Source of the DNA: Cacconaster sp964598495
GTDB taxonomy: Bacteria > Bacteroidota > Bacteroidia > Bacteroidales > UBA932
Reading direction: 5' to 3'
Assembly (NCBI GenBank): GCA_964598495.1
Contig: CAZRBY010000006.1
Coordinates: 1 to 64,000 of the forward strand
Length of the DNA: 64,000 bases
Positions 52,913 through 62,002 of this stretch are shown one piece after another (within the stretch, counting starts at the first letter, position 1; each line of letters begins with the position of its first letter). The notes under the pieces were generated by a model. That model searched no databases, was not told the origin of the DNA, and worked only from the letters and a program-made list of their open reading frames with translations. The position numbers and the translations under genes were made by a program.

Positions 52913-53439
52913 TCCTGAGAATTGGCTCTGGGCTTGATGCTGATCTTAAGGTCACAGTCAAGCTCTTCTGCCATGTTCCGAAGGTCACTTAGATATATTG
53001 AATCGACCTTGACACAGTTAGTCCACCAGGGCATACCGCTGTGTGCAAGACCTTTCTTGCGCAACTGCTCAATGAAGTCCTTGTTTGTATAACCTGCATC
53101 CAGAATGGCACGACGCAACTCAAAAAGGCGCTTGGATGAATCAAGGCGAGGATATGCACGCTCTGCAACTTCGATTTCAAGATAATCCGGCATCTCAACC
53201 TCCTTGGCACCGCGTCTTGAGACCAGACGGTAATCCCAATCATAACCATAGTTGCCAAAGATTTCCTTAATCTTGGAAATTGTCATATCGTCATACTCAA
53301 ACCATTGCTGCATGGATTGTTTCGATATTCCTGCTTTTCGGGAGAATGAAGAGACATTTTCACCTGACATTTTAAGGAAGTGAGCGATGAAATCTAAATT
53401 AACTAGCGTGGACACTTTGCTTTGACGTTTTCCTATCAT
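52909..53439 (-). CDS. XRE-like helix-turn-helix protein
   Basis: 176 residues. An N-terminal HTH is seen around residues 15-65 (NLDFIAHFLKMSGENVSSFSRKAGISKQSMQQWF, key part SSFSRKAGISKQSMQQW). A second similar region around residues 110-165 (LFELRRAILDAGYTNKDFI, then VDSIYLSDLRNMAEELD) may be a second HTH-like repeat. Likely DNA-binding; targets unknown. Inverted repeats around its promoter suggest autoregulation. Confidence 0.7.
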   Translation of the reverse strand: MIGKRQSKVSTLVNLDFIAHFLKMSGENVSSFSRKAGISKQSMQQWFEYDDMTISKIKEIFGNYGYDWDYRLVSRRGAKEVEMPDYLEIEVAERAYPRLDSSKRLFELRRAILDAGYTNKDFIEQLRKKGLAHSGMPWWTNCVKVDSIYLSDLRNMAEELDCDLKISIKPRANSQD

Positions 53440-53500
53440 AATGCTTTTTATTTTTTATATTGATTTTGTAGTATCACAAAATTAATAAAAAAAAGCATTA
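53439..53500. promoter_or_regulatory. Nested inverted repeats around the promoter of the XRE-like gene
   Basis: TAATGCTTTTT (53439-53449) and AAAAAGCATTA (53490-53500) are exact complements. Between them ATTTTGT (53463-53469) and ACAAAAT (53476-53482) also pair. The latter overlaps TAATTTTG on the minus strand (53477-53484), a -7-like box. Confidence 0.5.
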
Positions 53501-53549
53501 TTTAATAATTTATTTTAACTTTTTTCTTGTTTTTATTGATTTTATAATA

Positions 53550-53813
53550 TTATTTGGATTTAATATCATTTAAACCTCGAAGTGCGGAGATAATACTATG
53601 AACACGGTAAGTGATAATACCAGCCAAATATTCAGGGTCTTCAGAGAGATAGATGGCAAGCGCAAGAGATGAGGGCAGAATGTCGGGTAATTCCTTGTAA
53701 AGTGAGTTCAATCCGAGGGCAATAAGCTCTTTGGAATGTAGATCATCCCTGTTGATTTCCACAAAGAAGTCGCTGTTGGAGCTGTCAAATGAAATTGTAA
53801 GCAGTTTTGTCAT
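53550..53813 (-). CDS. Small protein of unknown function
   Basis: 87 residues, MTKLLTISFDSSNSDFFVEINRDDL onward (first part MTKLLTISFDSSNSDFFVEI). No signal peptide or membrane segment. I do not recognise the family. The C-terminal half (SLALAIYLSEDPEYLAGIITYRVHSI, shortened: LALAIYLSEDPEYLAG) is likely helical. It stands alone in an AT-rich stretch between two regions without genes. Codon use looks ordinary, and no same-length competing frame overlaps it. Confidence 0.55.
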   Translation of the reverse strand: MTKLLTISFDSSNSDFFVEINRDDLHSKELIALGLNSLYKELPDILPSSLALAIYLSEDPEYLAGIITYRVHSIISALRGLNDIKSK

Positions 53814-54156
53814 ATGTCTGTTTATTTGTTAATTATAAGTGGTTTTGTACAAAGAAAAAGATTGAATTCATAAGAAACAGTATCTGCAAGGCTGTTTTAG
53901 ATTTTTTTTGCGATTGTCGGCATCCGTATCATTTTCCAATAAAAGCAATGTGATGAGATTTAGGTTATTGAGAGAATTTGAAGTGATTGATGACTGGTTG
54001 AGCAAATAGAAATATTATTTTTCGGTTTTTTGACACCCCATTGGGAATGGTTTCCGAGAGAGTTTCAATAAAATGGCATTTGTCAGTATATTTTATTTTT
54101 TGGTAAATGTTTTTCATATTCGCATTCGTAACAAAATCGAATAAAAAACATTTGCA
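53814..54156. other. AT-rich intergenic region without a recognisable gene
   Basis: Separates the small minus-strand gene from the plus-strand fimbrillin-like gene. It contains poly-T runs and one 18-codon ORF (53953-54009) without support. No good TTG-N20-TAnnTTTG promoter was found for the gene at 54157; nearest partial matches are in 54090-54110. Confidence 0.6.
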
Positions 54157-57100
54157 ATGAAAACACTGAAGAAAATATTATTCGCACTGACTGTGGCCTT
54201 GGTTGTGGCCGGGTGCAGGGAAGATTCGGGGAGCAATAAGATCACCGGAAATGTGATATTCCTCTCTGTAGTGAAGGATGAAATAGCCACAAGGAGTAGC
54301 ATTGACGTGGATGACTCCAAGATAATGACTTTAGATATCTTTCTTTATAATAATCTGGGGAGACTCTTCGAATCATACAGTTTTTCCAACGGTGAAGTGA
54401 TCTCAATTGATCTCCCCGTCGGACAGAGTTATATGGTATATGCGTTGGCCAATGTCGGCGGATTCACTCCCCCCGTTTCGGAGAGCGAAATGAGAGAGGT
54501 TTCAATCGGATGGCCGGGTCTTGAGGGGATAACTTCGGGTGGCTTTCCAATGGCCCACACAGGAACCTTGACTGTTGCCAATGGCAACAATAGTTATACT
54601 ATGGAATTTGTACGTCTTGTTGCAAGATACGACCTTTTGATTGACCGCTGCAACCTGGAAGGAAGTTTTGAGGTAACCGGAGTCAGGCTTCGAAACTCAG
54701 CCTACGATGTATTTCCATTTTCTATAAGGGCTGCTACTGCGACCCTTGATGGGGATATCGCCAAAACATCAGATCTGCAACTACTTAATACGGGATCAGC
54801 AGTTTCCTTTTATATGTATGAAAATCTTCAGGGAAATCTTTTGCCGGACAATAGGGACCCTTGGGCTAAAATTCCCGACAACATCCCTGCGGCAAAACAT
54901 CTCTGCACATTTATCGAAATCGAGGGTAAATATATCGGAGGTGGTGTTTCTGCAGGACTTAATGCGGAGAAAATGACCTTCAGAATCTATCTCGGGTCTG
55001 ACAATACCTCTTCATTTGATATTACGCGAAACACAATTCAGACACTAACTTTCCTACCTTCGGATAATTCCATTTCCACAGAGTCGTGGAAGGTAGATCC
55101 GGGAATTGTGGAGGATAACAGAAGCATTGGCTGGGACCCACTTGTTCTAAATCTTTTCTCAATGGGGCATGATACGGCAAGCCTTGTGCTCTCTCCTGCC
55201 GGCTTACCTATAAGACTGACAGGCAGCGAGGAGTTTTTAAACGGACACCTGAGTTATTCCCGTCAGGGAGAGAGGGTAATTATTTTCAGCACCTCAAATA
55301 TTACGGCACCTACAAGTGCCACTCTGACCGCAGGCACGCTGGACCTTAAAAAAAGTAGCATACTGCAAATCAATGTGGTACCATCACTATTCATTACAGA
55401 TATGATTGTTGAACCATGCGATACATCACTTTTCTATGGAAATAGCATGCAACTTAGCGTAACGGCAATTTGGTCCGACGGTTCTACAAGTGATATTACC
55501 GGAGCATGCTCTTGGAGCAACAATAAGCCTGATGCAGCCAGCCTCTCCTCGTCTGCCGTCATGACAAACATCTACAAAGGAAGTATGGATTCAGTAAATG
55601 TTGTTGTCACTGCCAGTTACAAAGGAAAAAGCAGTTCGGCTAACATCGTATGTTATCGCAATGGCTATACACGCTACAATTATGAACTCAACCTCAACCC
55701 TTCATCTGCGTCAGTGAATGTCGGTTCCTCGTTCCAAATCACAGCTATTCTGACCACTACGATATTTGTCAACGGAGAGGTAATTGACTCCTCAACTTCC
55801 GACGTAACCCATTCTGCCCAGTGGTCGAGCATCCATCCCGATAAGGCAATAGTTTCCGGTGGTGAGGTAACTGCCTTGGCTACCGGCATTGCAGCAATAA
55901 TAGCGGTTCATAGCGGAGCCGCAAATTACACACTTGTGACAATAACACCGCAAACCTCTCCAACCATCACATCGTTGACTATCTCGCCCACCTCAGCCAC
56001 TATCTCTGCTAATGGAAGCAAATCATTTCTCGCAACTGCCACATATTCGGACGGAACAACAAATGATGTTACATCGCTCTGCTCCTGGAGCAGTTCCGAC
56101 ACCGATGCAGCAACTATAAGCAACGGTACGGCAACGGGATGCAACACCTCTTCTTCCGTTAAGACGACCTCCATTACAGCTACATTCTCCGGAATGAGTG
56201 CTACGGCCAGCCTCTCGGTAGAAGGAGTGACAAAGAGCCCAATGGCACTCTCAATATATGCATCTCCTTCAACAATTGAATGGAACGGAACATGCCTGCT
56301 CTCCGCCGGTGTTATTTGGAGCGACGATTCGGTAACTAATGAAACCGATGTCAGCTACATCATCACCTCAGGAGAGGAATATGTATACAACTATCAGGTG
56401 GAAGAGGGAATTCTAAGAGGCAACAACAGCACATCCACTGCCCGAAGTGTAACTATAAGAGGAACATTCTCATACGGAGGAACGGTTTTGACGGATCACA
56501 CAAGTGTTACAATCAATGGAAAAGAAGTTGTTACGGCATCGGATATCGTGTTATATATGAATAGGTATACCGTCGCTCAAGGTGACAGCAATTGTATTCT
56601 TTCGGCTATGGTAACCTATAGTGATGGCAGTACCGAAACATTTACCTCATCCGGAGTCACCTATTCACTCGAAGGAGAAAATGTATCCTATGCAAATCTC
56701 ATTGGCAACACAATCGAAGCATCAAATAGTAGTGACACATACAAACCTGTCACTGTCAGAGTCACCTATTCATACGGCGGAGTCACGGTTACGGATTCGC
56801 GAATTCTAAATGTCAGACCGAAATATCCTGTCAGTGTGAACATCTCTCCATCTGACAACAACTTCACTTCCCCATCCGGAGTGACACTCAAAGCAGGAGA
56901 ATCGATTTCATTTACAGCCGTAGCCACTTACAGTGAAGAAAGCACATCAGACTGTACCTCATCTGCCTTATGGACAATCACCATATTACACTCCGATGGC
57001 GGCACAAGGGTAATCAACGGTAACAGCGTCTCCTACGGCGAACTATATGACGAACAAGAATACCCCATTACAGGTGTTACCGTAACAGCCTCATACACAA

Positions 57101-57165
57101 CTGACGACGGCCTGCAGAGCACTACCGCCACCGGTACGCTCTCCGGATTGATAAGATTGCAATAG
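54157..57165 (+). CDS. Fimbrillin-like (DUF4906-type) lipoprotein with tandem Ig-like domains
   Basis: 1002 residues. The lipobox is ALVVAGCRED (Cys about 20). The N-terminal about 330 residues resemble Bacteroidetes fimbrillin/FimB-type subunits (SSIDVDDSKIMTLDIFLYNN, then FVRLVARYDLLID). Then come about five to six BIG2-like Ig repeats, each with a SDGSTSD-type core (WSDGSTSDITGACSW, YSDGTTNDVTSLCSW, WSDDSVTNETDVSY, YSDGSTETFTSSGV, YSEESTSDCTSSALW). Probably surface-exposed adhesin or pilus-associated protein. No pilus operon is adjacent. Confidence 0.8.
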   Translation: MKTLKKILFALTVALVVAGCREDSGSNKITGNVIFLSVVKDEIATRSSIDVDDSKIMTLDIFLYNNLGRLFESYSFSNGEVISIDLPVGQSYMVYALANVGGFTPPVSESEMREVSIGWPGLEGITSGGFPMAHTGTLTVANGNNSYTMEFVRLVARYDLLIDRCNLEGSFEVTGVRLRNSAYDVFPFSIRAATATLDGDIAKTSDLQLLNTGSAVSFYMYENLQGNLLPDNRDPWAKIPDNIPAAKHLCTFIEIEGKYIGGGVSAGLNAEKMTFRIYLGSDNTSSFDITRNTIQTLTFLPSDNSISTESWKVDPGIVEDNRSIGWDPLVLNLFSMGHDTASLVLSPAGLPIRLTGSEEFLNGHLSYSRQGERVIIFSTSNITAPTSATLTAGTLDLKKSSILQINVVPSLFITDMIVEPCDTSLFYGNSMQLSVTAIWSDGSTSDITGACSWSNNKPDAASLSSSAVMTNIYKGSMDSVNVVVTASYKGKSSSANIVCYRNGYTRYNYELNLNPSSASVNVGSSFQITAILTTTIFVNGEVIDSSTSDVTHSAQWSSIHPDKAIVSGGEVTALATGIAAIIAVHSGAANYTLVTITPQTSPTITSLTISPTSATISANGSKSFLATATYSDGTTNDVTSLCSWSSSDTDAATISNGTATGCNTSSSVKTTSITATFSGMSATASLSVEGVTKSPMALSIYASPSTIEWNGTCLLSAGVIWSDDSVTNETDVSYIITSGEEYVYNYQVEEGILRGNNSTSTARSVTIRGTFSYGGTVLTDHTSVTINGKEVVTASDIVLYMNRYTVAQGDSNCILSAMVTYSDGSTETFTSSGVTYSLEGENVSYANLIGNTIEASNSSDTYKPVTVRVTYSYGGVTVTDSRILNVRPKYPVSVNISPSDNNFTSPSGVTLKAGESISFTAVATYSEESTSDCTSSALWTITILHSDGGTRVINGNSVSYGELYDEQEYPITGVTVTASYTTDDGLQSTTATGTLSGLIRLQ

Positions 57166-57169
57166 ATAA

Positions 57170-57760
57170 CTATTTGTTCAATATTGAGTTAAACTCTTCT
57201 ATTGACAAAAAGACCGGTTGATATTCAATGCCTCTGTTAACAAGATTGCGAACAAAAGCGCGCAAATGATTTTCCGATCCCTGCAAAAGCGGATTGTAAG
57301 TGGCGAGAATATCTTCATTATCCGTCTCTTTCATCAATTGTTTTAAATCGCGGATATCCAACTCTTCAATGTAAGCACCTATTTTTAAGGCTTCAATTAT
57401 GGTTGTACCTTGTGCTGTCAACTTATCGTACAATTCCTGCAACTCCTCGTTATGAAATTTGCCATCTTCGTCAAATGAAGGGTCCTCGATTTCATACCGG
57501 CTCATCAACTCGATCACCAATTTTTGATGAACCGTCTCACTTTTTGCAATATTTCCGAAAATTGGGATATTGTATTGATTAGCAAAAAAACCATATACAT
57601 CGTGAGCCAGCTTCTCTTCTTCACGCATTAACAGGATTCCTTCCCTTTCGGAAGGCGTGAGTATAGTTGTATCAATATTTTGGGTACATCCGATAAAAGA
57701 ATTGATTATCAGGATCATGGCCACACCCATTCTTAATACGATATTGTTATTTGTTTGCAT
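57170..57760 (-). CDS. DUF2202 ferritin-like lipoprotein
   Basis: 196 residues. A hydrophobic N-terminus with lipobox INSFIGCTQ (Cys about 25). Then LLMREEEKLAHDVYGFFAN and FGNIAKSETVHQKLV, which provide the E..H and E..H pairs of the DUF2202 ferritin-like family. Metal binding is plausible; function unknown. It is convergent with the Ig-repeat gene, with 4 nt between stops. Confidence 0.83.
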   Translation of the reverse strand: MQTNNNIVLRMGVAMILIINSFIGCTQNIDTTILTPSEREGILLMREEEKLAHDVYGFFANQYNIPIFGNIAKSETVHQKLVIELMSRYEIEDPSFDEDGKFHNEELQELYDKLTAQGTTIIEALKIGAYIEELDIRDLKQLMKETDNEDILATYNPLLQGSENHLRAFVRNLVNRGIEYQPVFLSIEEFNSILNK

Positions 57761-57848
57761 CGCTTTATTTTTTTTAATAATTGATTTGTTACGGTTTTAT
57801 TAATTTTTTGTTTTATTTCATTTATTAGACGATGATTCTTCAAACATG

Positions 57849-57879
57849 TTGCAGGATAAACTAACATTTCGTACATTTG
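57849..57879 (+). promoter_or_regulatory. Predicted promoter of the outer-membrane protein gene at 57922
   Basis: TTG (57849-57851), 20-nt spacer, TACATTTG (57872-57879). The predicted start is near 57883, about 39 nt before the ATG. Confidence 0.7.
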
Positions 57880-57921
57880 TCAAATAAAAATAATAATTAA
57901 CTTTATAAAAACTAACTTATT

Positions 57922-58617
57922 ATGAAAAAATTACTTTTTGCTTTATTATTAGCATTTATTTGTGTTCAAGGACATGCACAATTCTACATGGGTGGCACCT
58001 TTGGGTTTACTTATAGTAACCTATCCGGAGTTGGCGATTTATCCGGTTATGATGATGATTATTATTATGGATTAGGTGATGGGTCGGACTATGAGGACTA
58101 TGAGTCTCATGCTCAGAAAGGTTTTTCATTCAAATTTCTTCCTGAAATCGGATATCATTTGTCACTCAGTACAGCTGTAGGAATAAATTTCGGTTATATC
58201 AAAGGCTATGCTGCGCTCGGCTCAATGGATTTGGCAGATTACAAGGCCATGTTAAGTATGGTTATAGGTACAGCATCAGACACTCAATCTGAGAGTGGTA
58301 ATATCAGTGCAATACGCGTAGCACCCTATCTCCGCTACACATTGGTAAGAAAGGGAGGATTCGAAATTTTTACCGATGCTGTCGCAGGTTTTAATTACAT
58401 TATGGATAAATCATCCAGTACAAATTATACATCTTTGGAAATCTGTCTAAGACCGGGTGTTTCTTTTGCCATCAGCGACAGTGTAAAACTATTAGCCAAG
58501 ATGGGTTCTTTGGGATTCCAATATTTGAGTGGCGCAGAGGGTAGCATCAAGCTTACTCGATTCGGTTTGGATCTCGATGGAAACAACATGATGCTGGGAG
58601 CAATATACTATTTCTAA
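57922..58617 (+). CDS. Outer-membrane beta-barrel protein
   Basis: 231 residues. Signal peptide MKKLLFALLLAFICVQGHAQ, then alternating beta strands typical of small porin-like barrels, with the C-terminal LGAIYYF ending in aromatic phenylalanine. An acidic tyrosine-rich loop (GYDDDYYYGLGDGSDYEDYE) lies near residues 48-68. PorT/OmpX-like in form; ligand unknown. Single-gene unit with its own promoter and terminator. Confidence 0.82.
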   Translation: MKKLLFALLLAFICVQGHAQFYMGGTFGFTYSNLSGVGDLSGYDDDYYYGLGDGSDYEDYESHAQKGFSFKFLPEIGYHLSLSTAVGINFGYIKGYAALGSMDLADYKAMLSMVIGTASDTQSESGNISAIRVAPYLRYTLVRKGGFEIFTDAVAGFNYIMDKSSSTNYTSLEICLRPGVSFAISDSVKLLAKMGSLGFQYLSGAEGSIKLTRFGLDLDGNNMMLGAIYYF

Positions 58618-58648
58618 TATTCAGAGATTATATTTAATGGATACAACT

Positions 58649-58678
58649 GACTTTCCCCATCAATCGATGGGGAAAGTC
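58649..58678 (+). terminator. Terminator after the outer-membrane protein gene
   Basis: A perfect 13-bp stem GACTTTCCCCATC (58649-58661) / GATGGGGAAAGTC (58666-58678) with a 4-nt loop, followed by GGTTTTC. Confidence 0.85.
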
Positions 58679-58777
58679 GGTTTTCTGGCAACATCACTAA
58701 AGAACTAATGCAAGTAGTTTTGGAAAACTACCAACCAGGGGTGTTTATTGAAAGTCCATTCAGATTGAAGAGATTAT

Positions 58778-59533
58778 ATGATTTTAAGAATTATTCGAAT
58801 AATAACGTTAATACTTTTATCTACACAGTCCGTTTCGGCTCAGTCGATGAGTGCTTACCAGATTGTTGAAAAAGCCCACAATAACCGCTTTTTCAGCAAC
58901 TTTCAAGCCCAAGCAGACATGACTATTTACAGACCGACATGGAAGCGTTCCATAGGAATTAAAACGTGGCTAAAATCGAGAGAAATGGCTATGCTATTAA
59001 TTGTCTCTCCGCCAAAAGAGAAAGGAGAGTCATATCTGAAAATTGGCAATAATATTTGGAACTGGCAACCTGTAATAGAGAGGACAGTGAAAATAGCGTT
59101 GGCTGCTACCGGCACCCCATGGCATGGTAGCGATTTTACAATTGATGATATGTTGAAAAGTAGTTCTTTTCTGTATGACTGTAACCACGAATTAGTAGGT
59201 AAAGAGGTTATTGATGGAGATCTATGTTACAAATTGATATTAACACCACATTCAGAAAGCACTATACTCTGGAATAAGGTGGTTGTTTGGATTAGCGACA
59301 CCAGTTTTGTGGAACGTAAAATTGAGTACTACGATGAAGATGACATTTTGATTAGAACATATACCTCCGACAATATACAAATGATTCAAGGACATTTTGT
59401 TCCGCTTCATTTTGAGGTTATACCTGCCGACAAAAAGGGATATAAAACTGTACTTTCCATATCGGATTGTGCTTCTGACCCTTCAATTAAAGAAAGTTTT
59501 TTCTCGTTGCAAAATATGAAACGTCTTAATTGA
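58778..59533 (+). CDS. LolA-like outer-membrane lipoprotein-sorting family protein
   Basis: 251 residues. Signal peptide LLSTQSVSAQSMSA, then AYQIVEKAHNNRFFSNFQAQADMTIYRP (short form: FFSNFQAQADMTIYRP) and a beta-rich body with KSREMAMLLIVSPPKEKGESY, typical of LolA/VioE-like lipid-binding folds (outer membrane lipoprotein-sorting protein family). Periplasmic. First gene of a cluster with two permeases, an ATPase and an outer-membrane protein. It would carry a lipid or lipoprotein across the periplasm; the cargo is unknown. Confidence 0.78.
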   Translation: MILRIIRIITLILLSTQSVSAQSMSAYQIVEKAHNNRFFSNFQAQADMTIYRPTWKRSIGIKTWLKSREMAMLLIVSPPKEKGESYLKIGNNIWNWQPVIERTVKIALAATGTPWHGSDFTIDDMLKSSSFLYDCNHELVGKEVIDGDLCYKLILTPHSESTILWNKVVVWISDTSFVERKIEYYDEDDILIRTYTSDNIQMIQGHFVPLHFEVIPADKKGYKTVLSISDCASDPSIKESFFSLQNMKRLN

Positions 59534-59542
59534 TAGTTTTCC

Positions 59543-60787
59543 ATGATCAAATTGGCTTGGCTCAACCTGCAAAGGAATCCCAATCGTGCTCTGTTAATTA
59601 TATCCTCCGTATTTATTGCCACCTTTTTTTCCATCCTTTTCGGCTCCATAAAAAATGGTGTGCTTCACTCTTCTGCCGATAGCATTCTGAAGCTATTAGG
59701 AGGACATATTGAGATAAGGGCAAAAAGTTATGCTGAAACCCGCTCTATAGACGATATAATGGAGATAGATTCGGCAACTTTGGACTCAATCTCCGCACTT
59801 CCCTATGTGAAGAGTGTTTTGCCAACTCTTCAATCGAATGTACTGATATCTCATTCGGCCACCAACTCTGTCCGAGCCGTGGCTTTAGTTGGCATAGATC
59901 CGGAATCTGAAAAGGACCGTATAGTAACAGTCTCAGAAATGGTTGAAGGAGAGTGGTTCTCCAAATTCGATAAAGGAGTAATCATAGGTACAAATATGAG
60001 AGAACAGCTGGGTTTAGGCGTCGGTGATACCCTTGTGGTTATGGGCAATGGCTATCATGGTACAAATGCCGTAGGATTGTTTCCGATACAAGGTATTGCG
60101 AGGCTACCGTTTGCCACATTTGACAAAAGCACCATCCTCATGACATTATCTGCTGCACAAGAACTTTTCCAGGCTAATGATTGTTATAGTGAAATCTATA
60201 TAATGGCGGAAAGATTGGACAAAGTAGACCTGATAGAATCCAAAATTCAAAGCATGTTTTCTTATGAAGAATATGAGATAAGGGATTGGAAGTTGCTAAT
60301 AGAGGACTACTTGTTCTTTTTTAGACTTACGGATAGCATAGGATTCATAATTATGTTTTTTCTCTATGTCCTCGTCGGTTCTAATATTTTAGGCTCGGTT
60401 ATATTAATGGCTAAAGAGAGAAAACTAGAATTTTCGGTATTGGTATCTATTGGGATGTCCCGCAGTAAGCTAAGTAAAAGCCTTTTTTATGAACTTATCA
60501 TGGTTACTTTTATAGGTGTGGTCATTGCCATTCTCATAAGTCTTCCCATTATATATTACTTTAGTATTCACACTATACCACTCTATGGCGAACAAATTGA
60601 AACATTGAAAAGGTATTCTGTCTGTCCGGATATATATTTGTCCTTGGACTTAACTCTTTATATAAAACAATTTTTGATTATCATAGGTCTATGTTTGGCA
60701 GTTATCATTTATCCGATTGCCGTTATATATAAATTAAAAGTAGATAAAGGATTGAATAAAAGAGATGCAGATGAAGATTGTCTATAA
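59543..60787 (+). CDS. ABC transporter permease, FtsX/LolCE-like (first)
   Basis: 414 residues. An N-terminal helix (IISSVFIATFFSILFGSI), a periplasmic domain of about 230 residues (MacB-PCD type, with DPESEKDRIVTVSEMVEGEWF, sampled as VSEMVEGEWF), then three C-terminal membrane segments (IGFIIMFFLYVLVGSNILGS, then LIMVTFIGVVIAILISLPII, FLIIIGLCLAVIIYPIAVIY). Nine nt after the LolA-like gene, 23-nt overlap with the second permease. Inner-membrane subunit of an export-type or lipoprotein-release ABC system. Confidence 0.85.
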   Translation: MIKLAWLNLQRNPNRALLIISSVFIATFFSILFGSIKNGVLHSSADSILKLLGGHIEIRAKSYAETRSIDDIMEIDSATLDSISALPYVKSVLPTLQSNVLISHSATNSVRAVALVGIDPESEKDRIVTVSEMVEGEWFSKFDKGVIIGTNMREQLGLGVGDTLVVMGNGYHGTNAVGLFPIQGIARLPFATFDKSTILMTLSAAQELFQANDCYSEIYIMAERLDKVDLIESKIQSMFSYEEYEIRDWKLLIEDYLFFFRLTDSIGFIIMFFLYVLVGSNILGSVILMAKERKLEFSVLVSIGMSRSKLSKSLFYELIMVTFIGVVIAILISLPIIYYFSIHTIPLYGEQIETLKRYSVCPDIYLSLDLTLYIKQFLIIIGLCLAVIIYPIAVIYKLKVDKGLNKRDADEDCL

Positions 60788-61988
60788 AATGGCTTTTAGA
60801 AATCTTTTTAGGAGAAAAGGTCGCAGCACTTTATTAATAACCATTGTTGCTACAGCTGTATTTGCAGCTTCGTTTGTTGTTGCTCTTGGCAACGGTTTTA
60901 CGGATGGTATTTTTAGAGAATATATCAATATTCAGACCTCTCATTTGCAAATTCATGTGAACAATCTTTCAGAGATAAATGACGTTTCCAAATTTATGGA
61001 TAAGCGGATGATTCAGGAGGCCCTGAATGCTGTCGATGAAGTGGAGTCTTCATCTTATCGTTTGAAGACCAATTCACTTGTCTCTACTGCACAAACTAGC
61101 GTTGGACTCACATTGATCGGAGTGGATAGAGGTGATGAAATAAAGGTCTCGTCCATTTACAGCACCATTGATAATTGTGAGGGAACCTTTTTTGAAAGTG
61201 ATGTGGTAAGACCAATCGTTATAAGTAAACGTTCAGCTGAGAAATTGAATGTAGGGGTCAAGTCGAGAATCATAGTTTCCTTTCAAGACTCGTCAGGAGA
61301 GATTCAGAAGGTCCTGTTCAGGGTGGGAGGATTGTTTCAAACCAACACTAAAAGTTTCGACAACATGACGGCTTTCGTGCAAAATTCTGACCTTATGCCC
61401 TATTTAAATCTTCCCGATGGAGCTGTTCATGAAGTTGCCATTATTGTTAACGATTTGAAGGAGTGTGATAATATTAAGCAAAAGATATCTCAACTATTAC
61501 CTGATCACGATGTTAAGAAATGGAATGAAGTAGTCCCTATTATAGATTTATTAAGCGCTTGGCATGGACTAGCCACTTTTCTCTCTTTAGCTATTTTTTT
61601 CATCACCTTGGGATTCAGTTTAACCAATTTTATCCTAATGTCGGTTTTAGAGAGAAAGGGTGAGTTCAGAATGCTGAATAAAGTTGGAATGTGTGGCCGG
61701 GATATTGGAGCCATGATTGTAATAGAGACACTTTTTACCACACTGATTGCTGCCCTGACCGGACTCTTAATATCGACGATTGCCGTATTGATCTTTTCCA
61801 AATCGGGCATTGATATAAATTTTTTATTTGAGAATGAATCCGGGTATGGTTTGGGGACAGTTATTTGCCCGGTAGTTACACATATTTATCCTGTAATCAA
61901 TAAAATGGATTTTGTTAATATATTTGCATTAGTAACGGTCGTCAGTATTATTGCAACAATATCGCCTATTAAAAAGGTCATGAAGTAA
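60765..61988 (+). CDS. ABC transporter permease, FtsX/LolCE-like (second)
   Basis: 407 residues, same topology as the previous gene: an N-terminal helix (TLLITIVATAVFAASFVVAL), a large periplasmic domain, and C-terminal membrane segments (FLSLAIFFITLGFSLTNFIL, LTTLIAALTGLLISTIAVL). It differs enough in sequence to be a heterodimer partner, as in LolC/LolE. It overlaps the first permease by 23 nt and is followed 14 nt later by the ATPase. Confidence 0.85.
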   Translation: MQMKIVYKMAFRNLFRRKGRSTLLITIVATAVFAASFVVALGNGFTDGIFREYINIQTSHLQIHVNNLSEINDVSKFMDKRMIQEALNAVDEVESSSYRLKTNSLVSTAQTSVGLTLIGVDRGDEIKVSSIYSTIDNCEGTFFESDVVRPIVISKRSAEKLNVGVKSRIIVSFQDSSGEIQKVLFRVGGLFQTNTKSFDNMTAFVQNSDLMPYLNLPDGAVHEVAIIVNDLKECDNIKQKISQLLPDHDVKKWNEVVPIIDLLSAWHGLATFLSLAIFFITLGFSLTNFILMSVLERKGEFRMLNKVGMCGRDIGAMIVIETLFTTLIAALTGLLISTIAVLIFSKSGIDINFLFENESGYGLGTVICPVVTHIYPVINKMDFVNIFALVTVVSIIATISPIKKVMK

Positions 61989-62002
61989 ACTAAAGTGTAG
62001 TT

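Noticed and set aside
53953..54009. 18-codon ORF MRFRLLREFEVIDDWLSK in the gene-free region
   Set aside because: No promoter, ribosome site or homology seen; a frame of this length is expected by chance.
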